64,000 nucleotides of DNA from Terripilifer sp031921685 (GTDB lineage Bacteria > Pseudomonadota > Alphaproteobacteria > Rhizobiales > Beijerinckiaceae), in NCBI RefSeq assembly GCF_031921685.1, contig NZ_JAPDHU010000001.1, forward strand, positions 2,230,948-2,294,947, in the 5' to 3' direction. How positions within the stretch are numbered: the stretch's first letter is position 1; each line of letters begins with the position of its first letter. Below, piece by piece: positions 33,317 through 41,933 of this stretch. The position numbers were made by a program, and so were the translations under genes. The notes under the pieces were generated by a model that did not search any database, was not told where the DNA came from, and saw only the letters and a program-made list of their open reading frames with translations.

Positions 33317-35416
33317 ATGGCCCCCATGCAGCGAATGTATCGTATTCGATTTCATTTTTTTGTTACATTGTCCATCTTGCTCGGGTGTCTTGCCCCGCAA
33401 ATGGCCTGGGCTCTTGCCTTGAAATTAACGGATGGCATGGAGGCTTCCGTTTCGCTCGGCGGTCACCTCGCTGTCTTTTACGATCCAACCGGTGCGCTCA
33501 CGATAGAGGAGGTTGCGTCCGGGCACTCCGACGTCCAGTTTCAGCCGATCCCGTCCATGCTCACGCAAGGCTATCGAAAGGGCGCGATCTGGGTCCGCTT
33601 CTCCCTGTCCGCGCCGGCGATCCCCAAACAATGGCTGCTACAGATTGAACGGCCCTTGATCGAACAGGTCACCCTATATGTTCCCGATGGAGGGGGACGC
33701 TTCACTGCCTCGCCTCCGGCTCGTGGCAATCTATACCGGGATAAAAGCGTCGATCCCGCTTATCCGGCGCTGTTTCCAATCCCCGTCCCACCTGCTGAAG
33801 CGGAATATTACCTTCGCCTTCAGTCGTCGACCTCAATAACGACTGCATTGAGAATCTGGCAGGAGGACGGATACGAGAAGTACCGTCGTACTGACTACTG
33901 GATCGTAGGCGTGGTGGCCGGCGCCGTTGGCGCCATGATATTCGCAAATCTTCTCTACGCTTACCTGCTCAGAGATTCGCTGTATCTTCTGTACGCTGCG
34001 GTGCTTGTGGAAGCCGCGTTGATATCGACATTCCACATGGGATATGCGGGCGATGCACTGAGCTGGTTAGAACCAGCGCAGATTCATCGCAGTTGGGGTG
34101 TGATCGTTTGTCTCTATAGCATAGTCCTCGTATGGTTCATGGGGCGACTGTTCGAGTTCCGCCAGCATTGGATTTGGGCCTGGCGCATTCTCCAAGGTGT
34201 TATGTTGCTCAACGGCATCGCCCTGATGTTCGCGATCTTGGGACGTTATGGCGATGTCGGCCACTTCGTGTCGCGGTTACAGCAAGTGTCTCATGTCTTC
34301 ACTACCGTATTAGTTTTCTATCTGATTTTGGTGCGGCGACAATACCAGTATGTGTTGGGAGCACTGGCTTTTTCCGTTATGCTCGTCGCCCTTTTAATAA
34401 TGCAGAACCAGTACACAGCAACCCCGCTCGTCAACATCGACAGTTCACTTGCCAGATTCCTAGCCGCTGGGACCTTGCTTCACTTGGTGCTGCTGAGCGC
34501 TGCCGTCGCGCAGCGCGCGCGGCTTGCGGAGCTCAGCTTAAGCGAGGAGAAGGATCGCATTATCGCGATCTCGCAGTTAGCCGAGCGCGAATTGACAATC
34601 AGGGTGAACCAGAGAATCATTGAGCTTGCGGAAAAGAATGCCGCTCTCAAACTAGAAGTGGATCGACGCCATCTGCTCGAGATCAAACTCAGACAGTCTC
34701 TGGACGCCGTCAATGAAGCTCTGGCTCAGCAGCGGGATTTTGTGGCTCTGATATCGCACGAGTTTCGCGGTCCTTTGGCTGTGATCGCCGCCACCGCAGA
34801 CAATCTTTCGTCTTATGCGGCTGAAAGCATCGACACTCTCAAGTTGCGCGCGGCCAAGATACGCCAGACCGTCAGGCGGATGGCGTTGCTGCTCGAGAAC
34901 GTCCTTGCCGATGACCGCGTCCATGCTGGGCAGAAACTGTCACACGCGATCCAGATGTTCGATTTGAATGAGGTTCTGCAAGCCATTCAGGCCGGTTTGG
35001 ATGACGTTAGCGCTGCGCGCGTTAAGCTCCTGCCGGGCGATGAAGTGATGGTGAAGGGGGATCGCGGGCTCCTGGAGATTGTGTTGCAAAACCTGCTTCA
35101 GAACGCATTGCAATACTCGCCAGTGACAAGCTCTGTAACGGTTCGGCTTTGGGCTGATAATGGTGTGGCGCTTGTCAGTATTGTGGACCAGGGCAGGGGC
35201 GTGGCACCCGACGACCGTGAATTCATATTTATGAAGTACTTCCGTGCAGCGGGGCAACGGGTGAGGGGCTCTGGTTTAGGGCTCTATATTTCAAGGCAGA
35301 TTGCCCGCCAGCACGGCGGTGATGTCATATTGGCTGCCACCGACGCCGGCGGATCGACTTTCTGCCTGACTTTGCCTATCGACGATAGCATCAAGGTGGC
35401 GAGGCGGAACGATTAG
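33317..35416 (+). CDS. 7TMR-DISM sensor histidine kinase
   Basis: 699 residues. Signal-like N-terminal helix, periplasmic 7TMR-DISMED2-type sensor (about 40-180), seven membrane helices (about 190-400), a coiled-coil linker, HisKA with FVALISHEFRGPL (His about 480), N box LQNLLQNALQYSP, G1 DQGRGVAPDD and G2 GSGLGLYISRQI. DISM sensors usually read small carbohydrate-like or carboxylic ligands. ATG 33317 is 2 bp from the divergent regulator start; ATG 33326 and 33335 are alternatives, none with a good ribosome binding site. It should phosphorylate the adjacent regulator. Confidence 0.92.
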   Translation: MAPMQRMYRIRFHFFVTLSILLGCLAPQMAWALALKLTDGMEASVSLGGHLAVFYDPTGALTIEEVASGHSDVQFQPIPSMLTQGYRKGAIWVRFSLSAPAIPKQWLLQIERPLIEQVTLYVPDGGGRFTASPPARGNLYRDKSVDPAYPALFPIPVPPAEAEYYLRLQSSTSITTALRIWQEDGYEKYRRTDYWIVGVVAGAVGAMIFANLLYAYLLRDSLYLLYAAVLVEAALISTFHMGYAGDALSWLEPAQIHRSWGVIVCLYSIVLVWFMGRLFEFRQHWIWAWRILQGVMLLNGIALMFAILGRYGDVGHFVSRLQQVSHVFTTVLVFYLILVRRQYQYVLGALAFSVMLVALLIMQNQYTATPLVNIDSSLARFLAAGTLLHLVLLSAAVAQRARLAELSLSEEKDRIIAISQLAERELTIRVNQRIIELAEKNAALKLEVDRRHLLEIKLRQSLDAVNEALAQQRDFVALISHEFRGPLAVIAATADNLSSYAAESIDTLKLRAAKIRQTVRRMALLLENVLADDRVHAGQKLSHAIQMFDLNEVLQAIQAGLDDVSAARVKLLPGDEVMVKGDRGLLEIVLQNLLQNALQYSPVTSSVTVRLWADNGVALVSIVDQGRGVAPDDREFIFMKYFRAAGQRVRGSGLGLYISRQIARQHGGDVILAATDAGGSTFCLTLPIDDSIKVARRND

Positions 35417-35589
35417 AAAGCTCGCCCTCCCAATTTCAATATCGATCAGGAGGCCAGTTTGTCGCCACTTGAAAGTCAGGGAGTGACGACCATGGGGATG
35501 CGAGTCGCGCCTATGTAGAATCTGGTACGGGCCTGGGGACGGGGAACGGCGCAGCCTATATCGAGGGAGGAGAGATTAGGGGCGGTGAC

Positions 35590-35909
35590 GGTGGCCTTTT
35601 CTGTGCCGGCTCGTACACGGTGACGGGCGTGGGAGATATGTCCCGGTTCTCAGTGGCCTCTCGCGTGCAGCAGAGCAGGTACACGACAAGGAGCTACGCG
35701 CAGAGCTATAGGAAATCGCTTGCGAAGTTGAGACCTTCCTTTTCTTCACAGCGTTTCTCAAGTCTCCATTTCTGTGGCTAGCCGTGTTGCTTTTGATTGT
35801 GATCCTTCTGCTCATCGTTTGTTTTGATTTTGCTAAGGACGGTGTGAGAGCGTTGGCCAGACGTATTGGAGAGCGGTTTCAAATTCTTGCGGAGAGTACC
35901 TGGTCGTAA
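35590..35909 (+). pseudogene. Probable broken small membrane-protein gene with in-frame TAG
   Basis: The frame ending at TAA 35907-35909 encodes ETFLFFTAFLKSPFLW, then LAVLLLIVILLLIVCFDFAK, then RALARRIGERFQILAEST, a plausible membrane helix with a basic tail, but no start lies between it and the TAG at 35709-35711. Upstream of the TAG the same frame is open and reads naturally (SGLSRAAEQVHDKELRAEL). Either an amber mutation split the gene or this is a chance frame. The rest of 35417-35590 shows nothing clear. Confidence 0.35.
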
Positions 35910-35932
35910 CCAGCCCTCCCTCTACAACAAAT

Positions 35933-35975
35933 CCCCGTCTCCGGTTCGCCGGAGGCGGGGCCTTTTTCATTTTAT
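35933..35975 (+). terminator. Strong Rho-independent terminator
   Basis: Stem CCCCGTCTCCGG-TTCG-CCGGAGGCGGGG (one G-T pair) followed by CCTTTTTCATTTT. It ends the plus-strand unit coming from the kinase. Confidence 0.85.
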
Positions 35976-36094
35976 GATCTGACGCGGTTGAGCAGATCAA
36001 CAATCACAGCAAGCGTCATAATTATCGCGAGCCAAGGAATGACTGCAATCACCAGCGGCATGCGGGCGACAGACGTTAAAGAAATAATCGTCAT
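35972..36094 (-). CDS. Putative 40-residue membrane protein
   Basis: ATG 36094 to TAA; MTIISLTSVARMPLV, then IAVIPWLAIIMTLAVIVDLL, then a basic end NRVRS. One long hydrophobic helix with a positive C-terminus, as in many small inner-membrane peptides. Ribosome binding site weak (TGAG). Too short for a family call. Confidence 0.4.
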   Translation of the reverse strand: MTIISLTSVARMPLVIAVIPWLAIIMTLAVIVDLLNRVRS

Positions 36095-36314
36095 GAGCCG
36101 AACTCAGGCGGCGCCTTTTAAGTGAATTATGGCTTCTCGGCTTTTAGAGGGAAAAAAGTCCTGACCAATGAAGCAGATGGCGGCAGGGGTGTACGCCAAT
36201 TTCTTCATTGGTTACCTGGGCAGGTATGCAATATTCGCGTACCTGTTGTAATCGCATTTCCCTGAATCGCAATCTTACAAACGCACACGCGTGAAGCTCC
36301 TAGCACCTTAACGT

Positions 36315-36602
36315 TCAGGATGAGCTATTATGAAAGTAAAATGTGGTGTGTACCTCCTCTCGCGGTATGTTTCGCTGTGGTAGGCCTACTTTCGCGCGCA
36401 ATTCATCCATTTTATCGAGTGCCTGATTGCCAGCCGACCGAATGCTATGCCGTGTAGCCTCGTGCGAGGCAGCAAATTTGACGGCTCTGAGTCCGCACAC
36501 AGGACATTGAACTTCGGGCTCTACGCCGGATGACTGGACTTCTTCGACCGGCACCTGACATTTGAAACATGACAACACAAGCCTGTTTAAGGCACTTCCC
36601 AT
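36315..36602 (-). CDS. Small zinc-ribbon protein
   Basis: 95 residues from the second ATG (36602), which has AGGAGG at 5 nt. Two CxxC knuckles: CFKC near the start and CPVC at about 34-37, forming a zinc ribbon, then a helical segment (HSIRSAGNQALDKMDELRAKV). Such proteins are usually nucleic-acid or protein adaptors. Function not recognised. Confidence 0.65.
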   Translation of the reverse strand: MGSALNRLVLSCFKCQVPVEEVQSSGVEPEVQCPVCGLRAVKFAASHEATRHSIRSAGNQALDKMDELRAKVGLPQRNIPREEVHTTFYFHNSSS

Positions 36603-36641
36603 CATCTCCTCCTGGTTCGCAGGTGCCGCCGTTTCTGCGTG

Positions 36642-36743
36642 CTAGCGCCAGGGTTCAATGAGCCATCCGTACGCCGTGAGCATCAGCAGCGCCGACGTGG
36701 CCAAGATAATTCCCCAAATGGCGAGATCACCAAAATGGTTCAT
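36642..36743 (-). CDS. Putative 33-residue membrane protein
   Basis: ATG 36743 with GGA at 8 nt upstream; MNHFGDLAIWG, IILATSALLMLTAYGW, LIEPWR, stop. One membrane helix with Trp at both ends, a composition typical of real small membrane proteins. It precedes the zinc-ribbon gene by 40 bp on the same strand. No family identified. Confidence 0.45.
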   Translation of the reverse strand: MNHFGDLAIWGIILATSALLMLTAYGWLIEPWR

Positions 36744-36845
36744 CTTTCACATCCGCTACGATTTATCCTGCGGTCTGTTTAATGCTCGCTAACAAAAGGC
36801 ACGGGGCGTACCCCATGCCTCGATCTAACGGACGTGTTTGACGTC

Positions 36846-38471
36846 TCAGTAGTCCATACCTCCAGCCGGTATCGGCGGAGCATTTTCCTTCTTAGGAATC
36901 TCGGCAACCATTGCCTCGGTTGTAATCAGGAGGCCGGCGACGGAGGCTGCGTCTTGGATAGCTGTACGTACCACTTTGGTAGGATCGATGATCCCCGACT
37001 TGACCAAATCGCAGTACTCTCCGCTCTGGGCGTCGTATCCTAAAGCGTAGTCATCCGCTTCGAGGATCTTACCGATAACCACCGAGCCATCGACGCCTGC
37101 ATTTTCGACGATTTGCCGAGCTGGCGCAGCGATTGCTCTACGAACAATCTCAATACCGGTCTTTTGATCATCGTTCGCAGGTTTGAGCCCATCGAGCGCC
37201 TTGGCTGCGCGCAATAGCGCCACCCCTCCGCCAGGTAAGATACCTTCCTCGACGGCGGCTCGCGTGGCGTTGAGTGCATCGTCCACTCGATCTTTCTTCT
37301 CCTTGACTTCGACTTCAGTCGCACCGCCGACACGGATGACAGCGACGCCACCGGCAAGTTTTGCAAGGCGCTCCTGAAGTTTCTCGCGATCATAATCAGA
37401 TGTCGTTTCCTCGATCTGAGCCTTGATCTGAGCAACTCGCGCGTCGATATCTTTGCGCGACCCCGCTCCATCCACGATCGTGGTATTCTCCTTTTCGATT
37501 CTGACCTTCTTGGCACGTCCGAGCATATTGATCGTAACGCTCTCGAGCTTGATGCCGAGATCTTCGCTGATTGCAGTGCCTCCGGTCAGAATAGCAATAT
37601 CTTCCAACATTGCCTTCCGACGATCGCCGAAGCCGGGAGCTTTCACTGCCGCGATCTTAAGACCGCCGCGAAGCTTGTTCACGACGAGGGTCGCCAAAGC
37701 CTCGCCCTCGACGTCTTCAGCCACGATCAAAAGTGGCTTGCCGGTCTGAACGACTGCTTCCAATAGCGGAAGCATAGCTTGCAGGCCCGAAAGCTTCTTC
37801 TCATGGATAAGGATGTATGGATCTTCGAGCTCCGCGACCATTTTCTCGGAATTGGTGACGAAGTAAGGCGAGAGGTAACCGCGATCGAACTGCATGCCCT
37901 CAACGACATCGAGTTCCGTCTCTGCTGTCTTGGCTTCCTCGACAGTGATGACGCCTTCATTACCTACCTTTTGCATTGCTTCCGCGATCATGCGGCCGAT
38001 CGTCTGATCGCCGTTTGCGGAAATGGTGCCGACCTGCGCGATCTCGTCGGAATTAGTGACCTTCTTCGATCGCTCTCGGAGCGACTCGGCAATCTTCTCG
38101 ACTGCCAAATCGATGCCACGCTTCAGGTCCATCGGATTGATGCCAGCAACGACTGCTTTGGCACCCTCTCGAACGATCGCTTGAGCAAGCACGGTCGCAG
38201 TTGTGGTGCCATCGCCAGCCGCGTCATTCTGCTTTGAGGCGACTTCTCGCACCATCTGAGCGCCCATATTCTCGAACTTGTCCGCAAGCTCGATTTCCTT
38301 GGCGACCGTTACGCCGTCTTTGGTAATTCGCGGGGCGCCAAACGATTTGTCGATTACGACGTTGCGGCCTTTCGGGCCGAGTGTGACTTTTACAGCATTT
38401 GCAAGTGTATCGACGCCCCGCAGCATGCGCTCGCGTGCGTCTTGCGAAAACTTAACGTCTTTCGCTGCCAT
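36846..38471 (-). CDS. groEL: Chaperonin GroEL (HSP60)
   Basis: 541 residues, full length. Start AAKDVKFSQDARERMLRGVD, nucleotide-binding GDGTTTATVLAQAI, apical domain, and FGAPRITKDGVTVAKEIEL. Double-ring ATP-dependent folding chaperone in the cytoplasm. The C-terminus ends PPIPAGGMDY with a single GGM and no GGMGGM tail, and Tyr as last residue, unlike the usual housekeeping copy. Hyphomicrobiales often carry several groESL operons, so this may be an accessory copy. It follows groES by 38 bp and shares its CIRCE control. Confidence 0.98.
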   Translation of the reverse strand: MAAKDVKFSQDARERMLRGVDTLANAVKVTLGPKGRNVVIDKSFGAPRITKDGVTVAKEIELADKFENMGAQMVREVASKQNDAAGDGTTTATVLAQAIVREGAKAVVAGINPMDLKRGIDLAVEKIAESLRERSKKVTNSDEIAQVGTISANGDQTIGRMIAEAMQKVGNEGVITVEEAKTAETELDVVEGMQFDRGYLSPYFVTNSEKMVAELEDPYILIHEKKLSGLQAMLPLLEAVVQTGKPLLIVAEDVEGEALATLVVNKLRGGLKIAAVKAPGFGDRRKAMLEDIAILTGGTAISEDLGIKLESVTINMLGRAKKVRIEKENTTIVDGAGSRKDIDARVAQIKAQIEETTSDYDREKLQERLAKLAGGVAVIRVGGATEVEVKEKKDRVDDALNATRAAVEEGILPGGGVALLRAAKALDGLKPANDDQKTGIEIVRRAIAAPARQIVENAGVDGSVVIGKILEADDYALGYDAQSGEYCDLVKSGIIDPTKVVRTAIQDAASVAGLLITTEAMVAEIPKKENAPPIPAGGMDY

Positions 38472-38509
38472 GATTCCTCACTCCTTCTTAGACTTGAGGG
38501 TTCACGATC

Positions 38510-38824
38510 TTAAGCGGCCTTCTTGAGCGTCGTAGTGGTTTCGATGACGCCCATGATGTCGCTTTCTTTCATGATTAGGAGATCGACTCCTTCCATCTTG
38601 ACCTCCGTGCCACTCCATTTGCCGAATAACACTCGGTCTCCGACTTTTAGGTCGAGGGGGATCAACTTCCCTGCCTCATCACGCGCGCCAGGACCTACCG
38701 CGACGACCTCGCCCTCTTGCGGCTTTTCCTTTGCGGTGTCGGGAATGATAATCCCGCCCTTGGTTTTCTCCTCCGCATCGATACGTTTCACAAGCACACG
38801 ATCATGTAGTGGCCGAAACTTCAT
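38510..38824 (-). CDS. groES: Co-chaperonin GroES
   Basis: 104 residues from ATG 38824 (GGAGG 6 nt upstream; six more codons are open but not needed). MKFRPLHDRVLVKRIDAEEKTKGGIIIPDTAKEKPQEGEVVAVGPG is the family start; the mobile loop EEKTKGGIIIPD caps GroEL. Operon with groEL and CIRCE upstream. Confidence 0.97.
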   Translation of the reverse strand: MKFRPLHDRVLVKRIDAEEKTKGGIIIPDTAKEKPQEGEVVAVGPGARDEAGKLIPLDLKVGDRVLFGKWSGTEVKMEGVDLLIMKESDIMGVIETTTTLKKAA

Positions 38825-38960
38825 GAGTTCCTCCAGGTTCAATGTCGGTCACAATGTTAAGCAGATGTCGGTCGGTGGCTTATCGGCCAGAGCCTCAAAG
38901 CTCCCTCGCGTGCATCCGCGCGAAAATTTGGGTTGCCTCTTTTTTGACGTCAAGGGGCTG

Positions 38961-38987
38961 TCAGCACTTTTTTATGGTGAGTGCTAA
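38961..38987. promoter_or_regulatory. CIRCE element (HrcA operator)
   Basis: TCAGCACTT-N9-GAGTGCTAA, differing from the consensus TTAGCACTC-N9-GAGTGCTAA at two positions in one arm. It lies 137 bp upstream of groES. HrcA, encoded elsewhere, would repress groESL here. Confidence 0.92.
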
Positions 38988-39081
38988 AGCGCTGATAGTT
39001 CAAATAAAAAAGTACTTTCTTCTTGCGCGTGACGAAAGAAATTCCTTAGAATTTTGATCGAAGCTCAAGGAGGTGAAAGGA

Positions 39082-39351
39082 ATGTCGGAGCGAGAGTTTA
39101 TGAGGCAATTGAACGGCTACGGACTGACCACCGCGGGCATCCTATATCGACTGCCCGATCATCCTTCGATTCTGCAAGAATACGTATGGCAGGATTACGA
39201 TGTGGCTCCGCTCTTTCCTGAGCTCAATCGATTCCTTCAGTTTTGGCGGGCGAAGCTGGAAGGTACGCTATTTCGAATAACTGTCAGTCATCAGAATCTA
39301 ATTCGACCTGCAGAACTTAAGGCCGTTTCGGGAGAGTTTCGATTGCATTGA
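39082..39351 (+). CDS. Usg-family protein
   Basis: 89 residues from ATG 39082, with AGGAGG 8 nt upstream. Contains the family signature FMRQLNGYGLTTAGILYRLPDHPSILQEYVWQDYDVAPLFPELNRFLQFW. Usg proteins are small alphaproteobacterial proteins first named for their place near tryptophan genes; the function is unsettled. No trp genes are present here, so this is probably an accessory copy. Divergent from groESL. Confidence 0.88.
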   Translation: MSEREFMRQLNGYGLTTAGILYRLPDHPSILQEYVWQDYDVAPLFPELNRFLQFWRAKLEGTLFRITVSHQNLIRPAELKAVSGEFRLH

Positions 39352-39507
39352 TTTTGGTTGATCTCCGCCACCTAGTCCAACGGTGTTCTTAGTATAGCTG
39401 TGCCGAAGCTGCAGACGCGGGGCCTCAAGGCCGACGTATCGAAATCAAAAATGACGGACTGACATTACAAATGGCCCCGGTTGCTTCTTACCAGCAACCG
39501 GACCTCA

Positions 39508-39834
39508 CTAATCGAACGCGTGCTGCTTCTGCGTGATGCGTTTGAAGTGGGCCTCAGCGTCCTCGAAGCGCTGATAGCGGCACGCATATGTAGTCGTTCC
39601 CACCTTCGCGGTGACTCTGTAGTGCGCCTCGGTCCATTGGGAGGTAAGCCCAAATCTCGACCAACCCGCATGAACAGCTTCGAGTTGTACATGCAACGGT
39701 CCGTGCCGGAGTGGCGCGTCTGCGAGCACTTCGGATCGCGCCGCATCTTCGGACGACGAACAGCCTGTGGACGTGTCTTCGCCAGTTGTTATTCTGCAAT
39801 CGTTGCAATGAATATCAGGAATTGGGCGGTGCAT
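39508..39834 (-). CDS. Hypothetical protein
   Basis: 108 residues from ATG 39834 (weak GAGAAG upstream). The C-terminal part WTEAHYRVTAKVGTTTYACRYQRFEDAEAHFKRI looks like a compact alpha/beta domain; the N-terminal part is less convincing. The minus strand is preferred over the overlapping plus frame (39481-39852) on residue composition. No family recognised. Confidence 0.45.
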   Translation of the reverse strand: MHRPIPDIHCNDCRITTGEDTSTGCSSSEDAARSEVLADAPLRHGPLHVQLEAVHAGWSRFGLTSQWTEAHYRVTAKVGTTTYACRYQRFEDAEAHFKRITQKQHAFD

Positions 39835-39896
39835 GCTTCTCGGCTACCGTGATGCTGTTCTTTCAATGCGCAGGCGGTATCCCCGCGCCATTTCGT

Positions 39897-40220
39897 TCAA
39901 GATCGTGTGTCTCGATAGACTACACGCATGTCGAAGCTGTTCGGTAATGGTCCATTGGACGGTTGGCCACGACCAGCCATGATCTTGTCATAGGCGGCAC
40001 GTTGGGCGTTAATCCATGCGCTCGCCAATTGTCGCTGCACTTCCGTTAGTTCATGGAGCCGGCCATCTAGGCCGGCTCTTTCTGCTTGCTCGAAGGCCGC
40101 TGCTGCTTCCAACGGGGAAACGCCAGCAGACAATAGCGAGCTGTTCGCGGCAAGAGTCGCCAGGGCGTTCTCCGCAGCGCTTGCTCCGCAGAGTGAAACG
40201 ATAAGTTTTGCGTCGTTCAT
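39897..40220 (-). CDS. Hypothetical helical protein
   Basis: 107 residues, Ala-rich helices (AAENALATLAANSSLLSAGVSPLEAAAAFEQAERAGLD...VQRQLASAWINAQRAAYDKI). Cytoplasmic. ATG overlaps the stop of the upstream gene by 4 nt, so the two form an operon. Family unknown. Confidence 0.6.
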   Translation of the reverse strand: MNDAKLIVSLCGASAAENALATLAANSSLLSAGVSPLEAAAAFEQAERAGLDGRLHELTEVQRQLASAWINAQRAAYDKIMAGRGQPSNGPLPNSFDMRVVYRDTRS

Positions 40221-40537
40221 GATCGGCAGGCTGGGCTCAGCTCAATCGACATGCGGCGAGCTTCCCGCGCGGCTTTACGCCCGACATCTGGAAATCGATC
40301 GAGCTTTCGCAATGCAGCGAGAATGTCGTCGATCGGGACGGGCTTTCGGTGCGGATCACTTCGTCTGAGCGCCGGCTGATCTTCCAAAGCCTGGGCATCG
40401 GAGGCCCACGCAGCCAGGAGGGATTTCTTTTCCCCCGTGGTCAGATCGGGATCGTTGACCACGTCCATTGGGTGGTCGAACGCGAGAGCTGGAATCAAAA
40501 TATCATCAATACGTTCGTAGTCGTTTGCGTTTTCCAT
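40217..40537 (-). CDS. Hypothetical protein of a common alphaproteobacterial type
   Basis: 106 residues from ATG 40537 (GAGGATAAGG upstream). Contains YERIDDILIPALAFDHPMDVVNDPDLTTGEKKSLLAAWASDAQALEDQPALRR and PIDDILAALRKLDR, a pattern I recall from many small uncharacterised proteins in this order. Function unknown. Confidence 0.7.
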   Translation of the reverse strand: MENANDYERIDDILIPALAFDHPMDVVNDPDLTTGEKKSLLAAWASDAQALEDQPALRRSDPHRKPVPIDDILAALRKLDRFPDVGRKAAREARRMSIELSPACRS

Positions 40538-40691
40538 GGCCTTATCCTCAAGATGACACATGGCCAGACCAACTGGTCCGAGCGCCGGAAATTTTGGTGC
40601 GACTTGTCCGATTTTCAAGCCCCTTTTTCACCGATTTTTTCGCTGATAGTCGGACTTCTCGGCCGAAGCCGAAAGGGGTACTTTTGGAAGA

Positions 40692-41249
40692 ATGTGCGGC
40701 CGCTTCAGCCAAGCCTACACCTGGGAAGAAGTCTACGCTTTCAGCTCGGGCTTGACGGACGCGCGCCCCGTCGGCGCCGGCAACCAGCAGCCGCGCTACA
40801 ACATCGCCCCCACGACTGACGTCCAGATCATCCGCCGCAGCGCCGATGGCGGCCGCGAGTTGATAACGGCGCGATGGGGCCTAGTGCCGGGCTGGTGGAA
40901 GAAGCCCCTTAAGGGCATGCCGGCGACGTTCAACGCGCGTGTCGAGACGGTCGAAACGGCCGCGATGTTTCGCGAGGCCTTCAAAAAGCGTCGCTGCATC
41001 ATCCCGGCGTCGGGCTTCTTCGAATGGACGGGACCGAAGGCCGATCGGACGCCGCATTACTTCACGGCGCGCGACAGACAGATACTCGCGTTCGCCGGCC
41101 TATGGGACCGCTGGAAAGACGAGAGTGGGAGCGAAATCATCTCCTGCACGATCATCGTGCGCGAGGCCGACGAGTGGAGCGCTTTCAACAGGACCGATGA
41201 CGACTGCGCGCAATCTGCAAGATCTAAAGGCATGGCTTATCACGCATAA
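40692..41249 (+). pseudogene. SOS response-associated peptidase (SRAP/YedK), C-terminally truncated
   Basis: The frame starts with the catalytic MCGRFSQ (Cys2 after Met removal forms the abasic-site crosslink), has RYNIAP, ARWGLVPGWW, FNARVET and CIIPASGFFEW. SRAP proteins shield abasic sites in single-stranded DNA. The match ends at IISCTIIVREADEW near 41185; the expected HxRMPV(I/L) block with the catalytic His is missing, and the frame runs into the TctC remnant. Truncated by a DNA junction at about 41185-41200, hence probably inactive. Confidence 0.8.
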
Positions 41250-41772
41250 GCAGGATGCAGCCTTCGGTTCGCCAGCTAGTGGTTCGGTCCTGCATTTCTC
41301 TGGTATCCTGTTTGCCGACGCCGCGAAAATCGAGCTGCGTCATGTGCCTTATCGTGGATCGTCGCCATTGCTGAATGATCTTGTCGCAGGGCAGGTGCCA
41401 CTTGCGTCAACCTCCTTGGCGGATGTTGTTCAGCTTCATAAGAGCGGCAGACTCAGAATTTTAGCGACGACAGGAGAGCAACGATCCCTGTTCACGCCCG
41501 ATGTGTCGACATATCGAGAACAGGGCTATGATATTGCTGCCGAAGCCTGGTTCGCAATGTACGCGCCTGCCGGAACGCCTCAAGAGATGATTAGCAAAGT
41601 CGAATCTATCGTCATCTAGGCGGTCAAAAGTCCGGAAGGACAGAAGTTTTTCCAGGGACTGGGCTTGACGCCGACTGGGAAAACCGCTGCTGAGCTGGCT
41701 AATATCCAAAAACGTGACGCTCAATTCTGGGCCGAACCGATAAAACAATCGGGCTTTAAGGGCGTTGACTGA
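41197..41772 (+). pseudogene. TctC/Bug-type solute-binding protein remnant
   Basis: C-terminal half of a tripartite tricarboxylate transporter binding protein: ASGSVLHFSGILFADAAKIE, HVPYRGSSPLLNDLVAGQVP, then EAWFAMYAPAGTP. Signal peptide and N-terminal lobe are absent and an in-frame TAG at 41617-41619 interrupts before EGQKFFQGLGLTPTGKTAAEL...FWAEPIKQSGFK. Non-functional. Confidence 0.85.
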
Positions 41773-41796
41773 GGAAGTCGTGGCACGCCGCGTACC

Positions 41797-41871
41797 ATTG
41801 ATTCCGCCTTGGTGCCGATGGTCAAGGCTATTGGTATCAATGCGGTTCATTTCGGCGTCATGGTGACGGCA
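41797..41871 (+). pseudogene. Scrap of a TRAP-transporter large permease (DctM) gene
   Basis: About 25 codons reading IDSALVPMVKAIGINAVHFG, the conserved 'P..K..GI...HFGV' segment of DctM, embedded in unrelated sequence. Short, so a chance match is possible, but it lies directly after another transporter remnant. Confidence 0.45.
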
Positions 41872-41933
41872 ACCTGCGAATTGGCTGATCTAGCATTGCT
41901 ACGCCTGTTCCGCGGAGAACAGGGGCTGGGCCG

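Noticed and set aside
35576..35815. 79-residue minus-strand frame
   Set aside because: Ser/Arg-rich shadow of the plus-strand membrane frame; no start signal.
40349..40819. 156-codon plus-strand frame
   Set aside because: Antisense to the small hypothetical gene at 40217-40537 and out of frame with SRAP.
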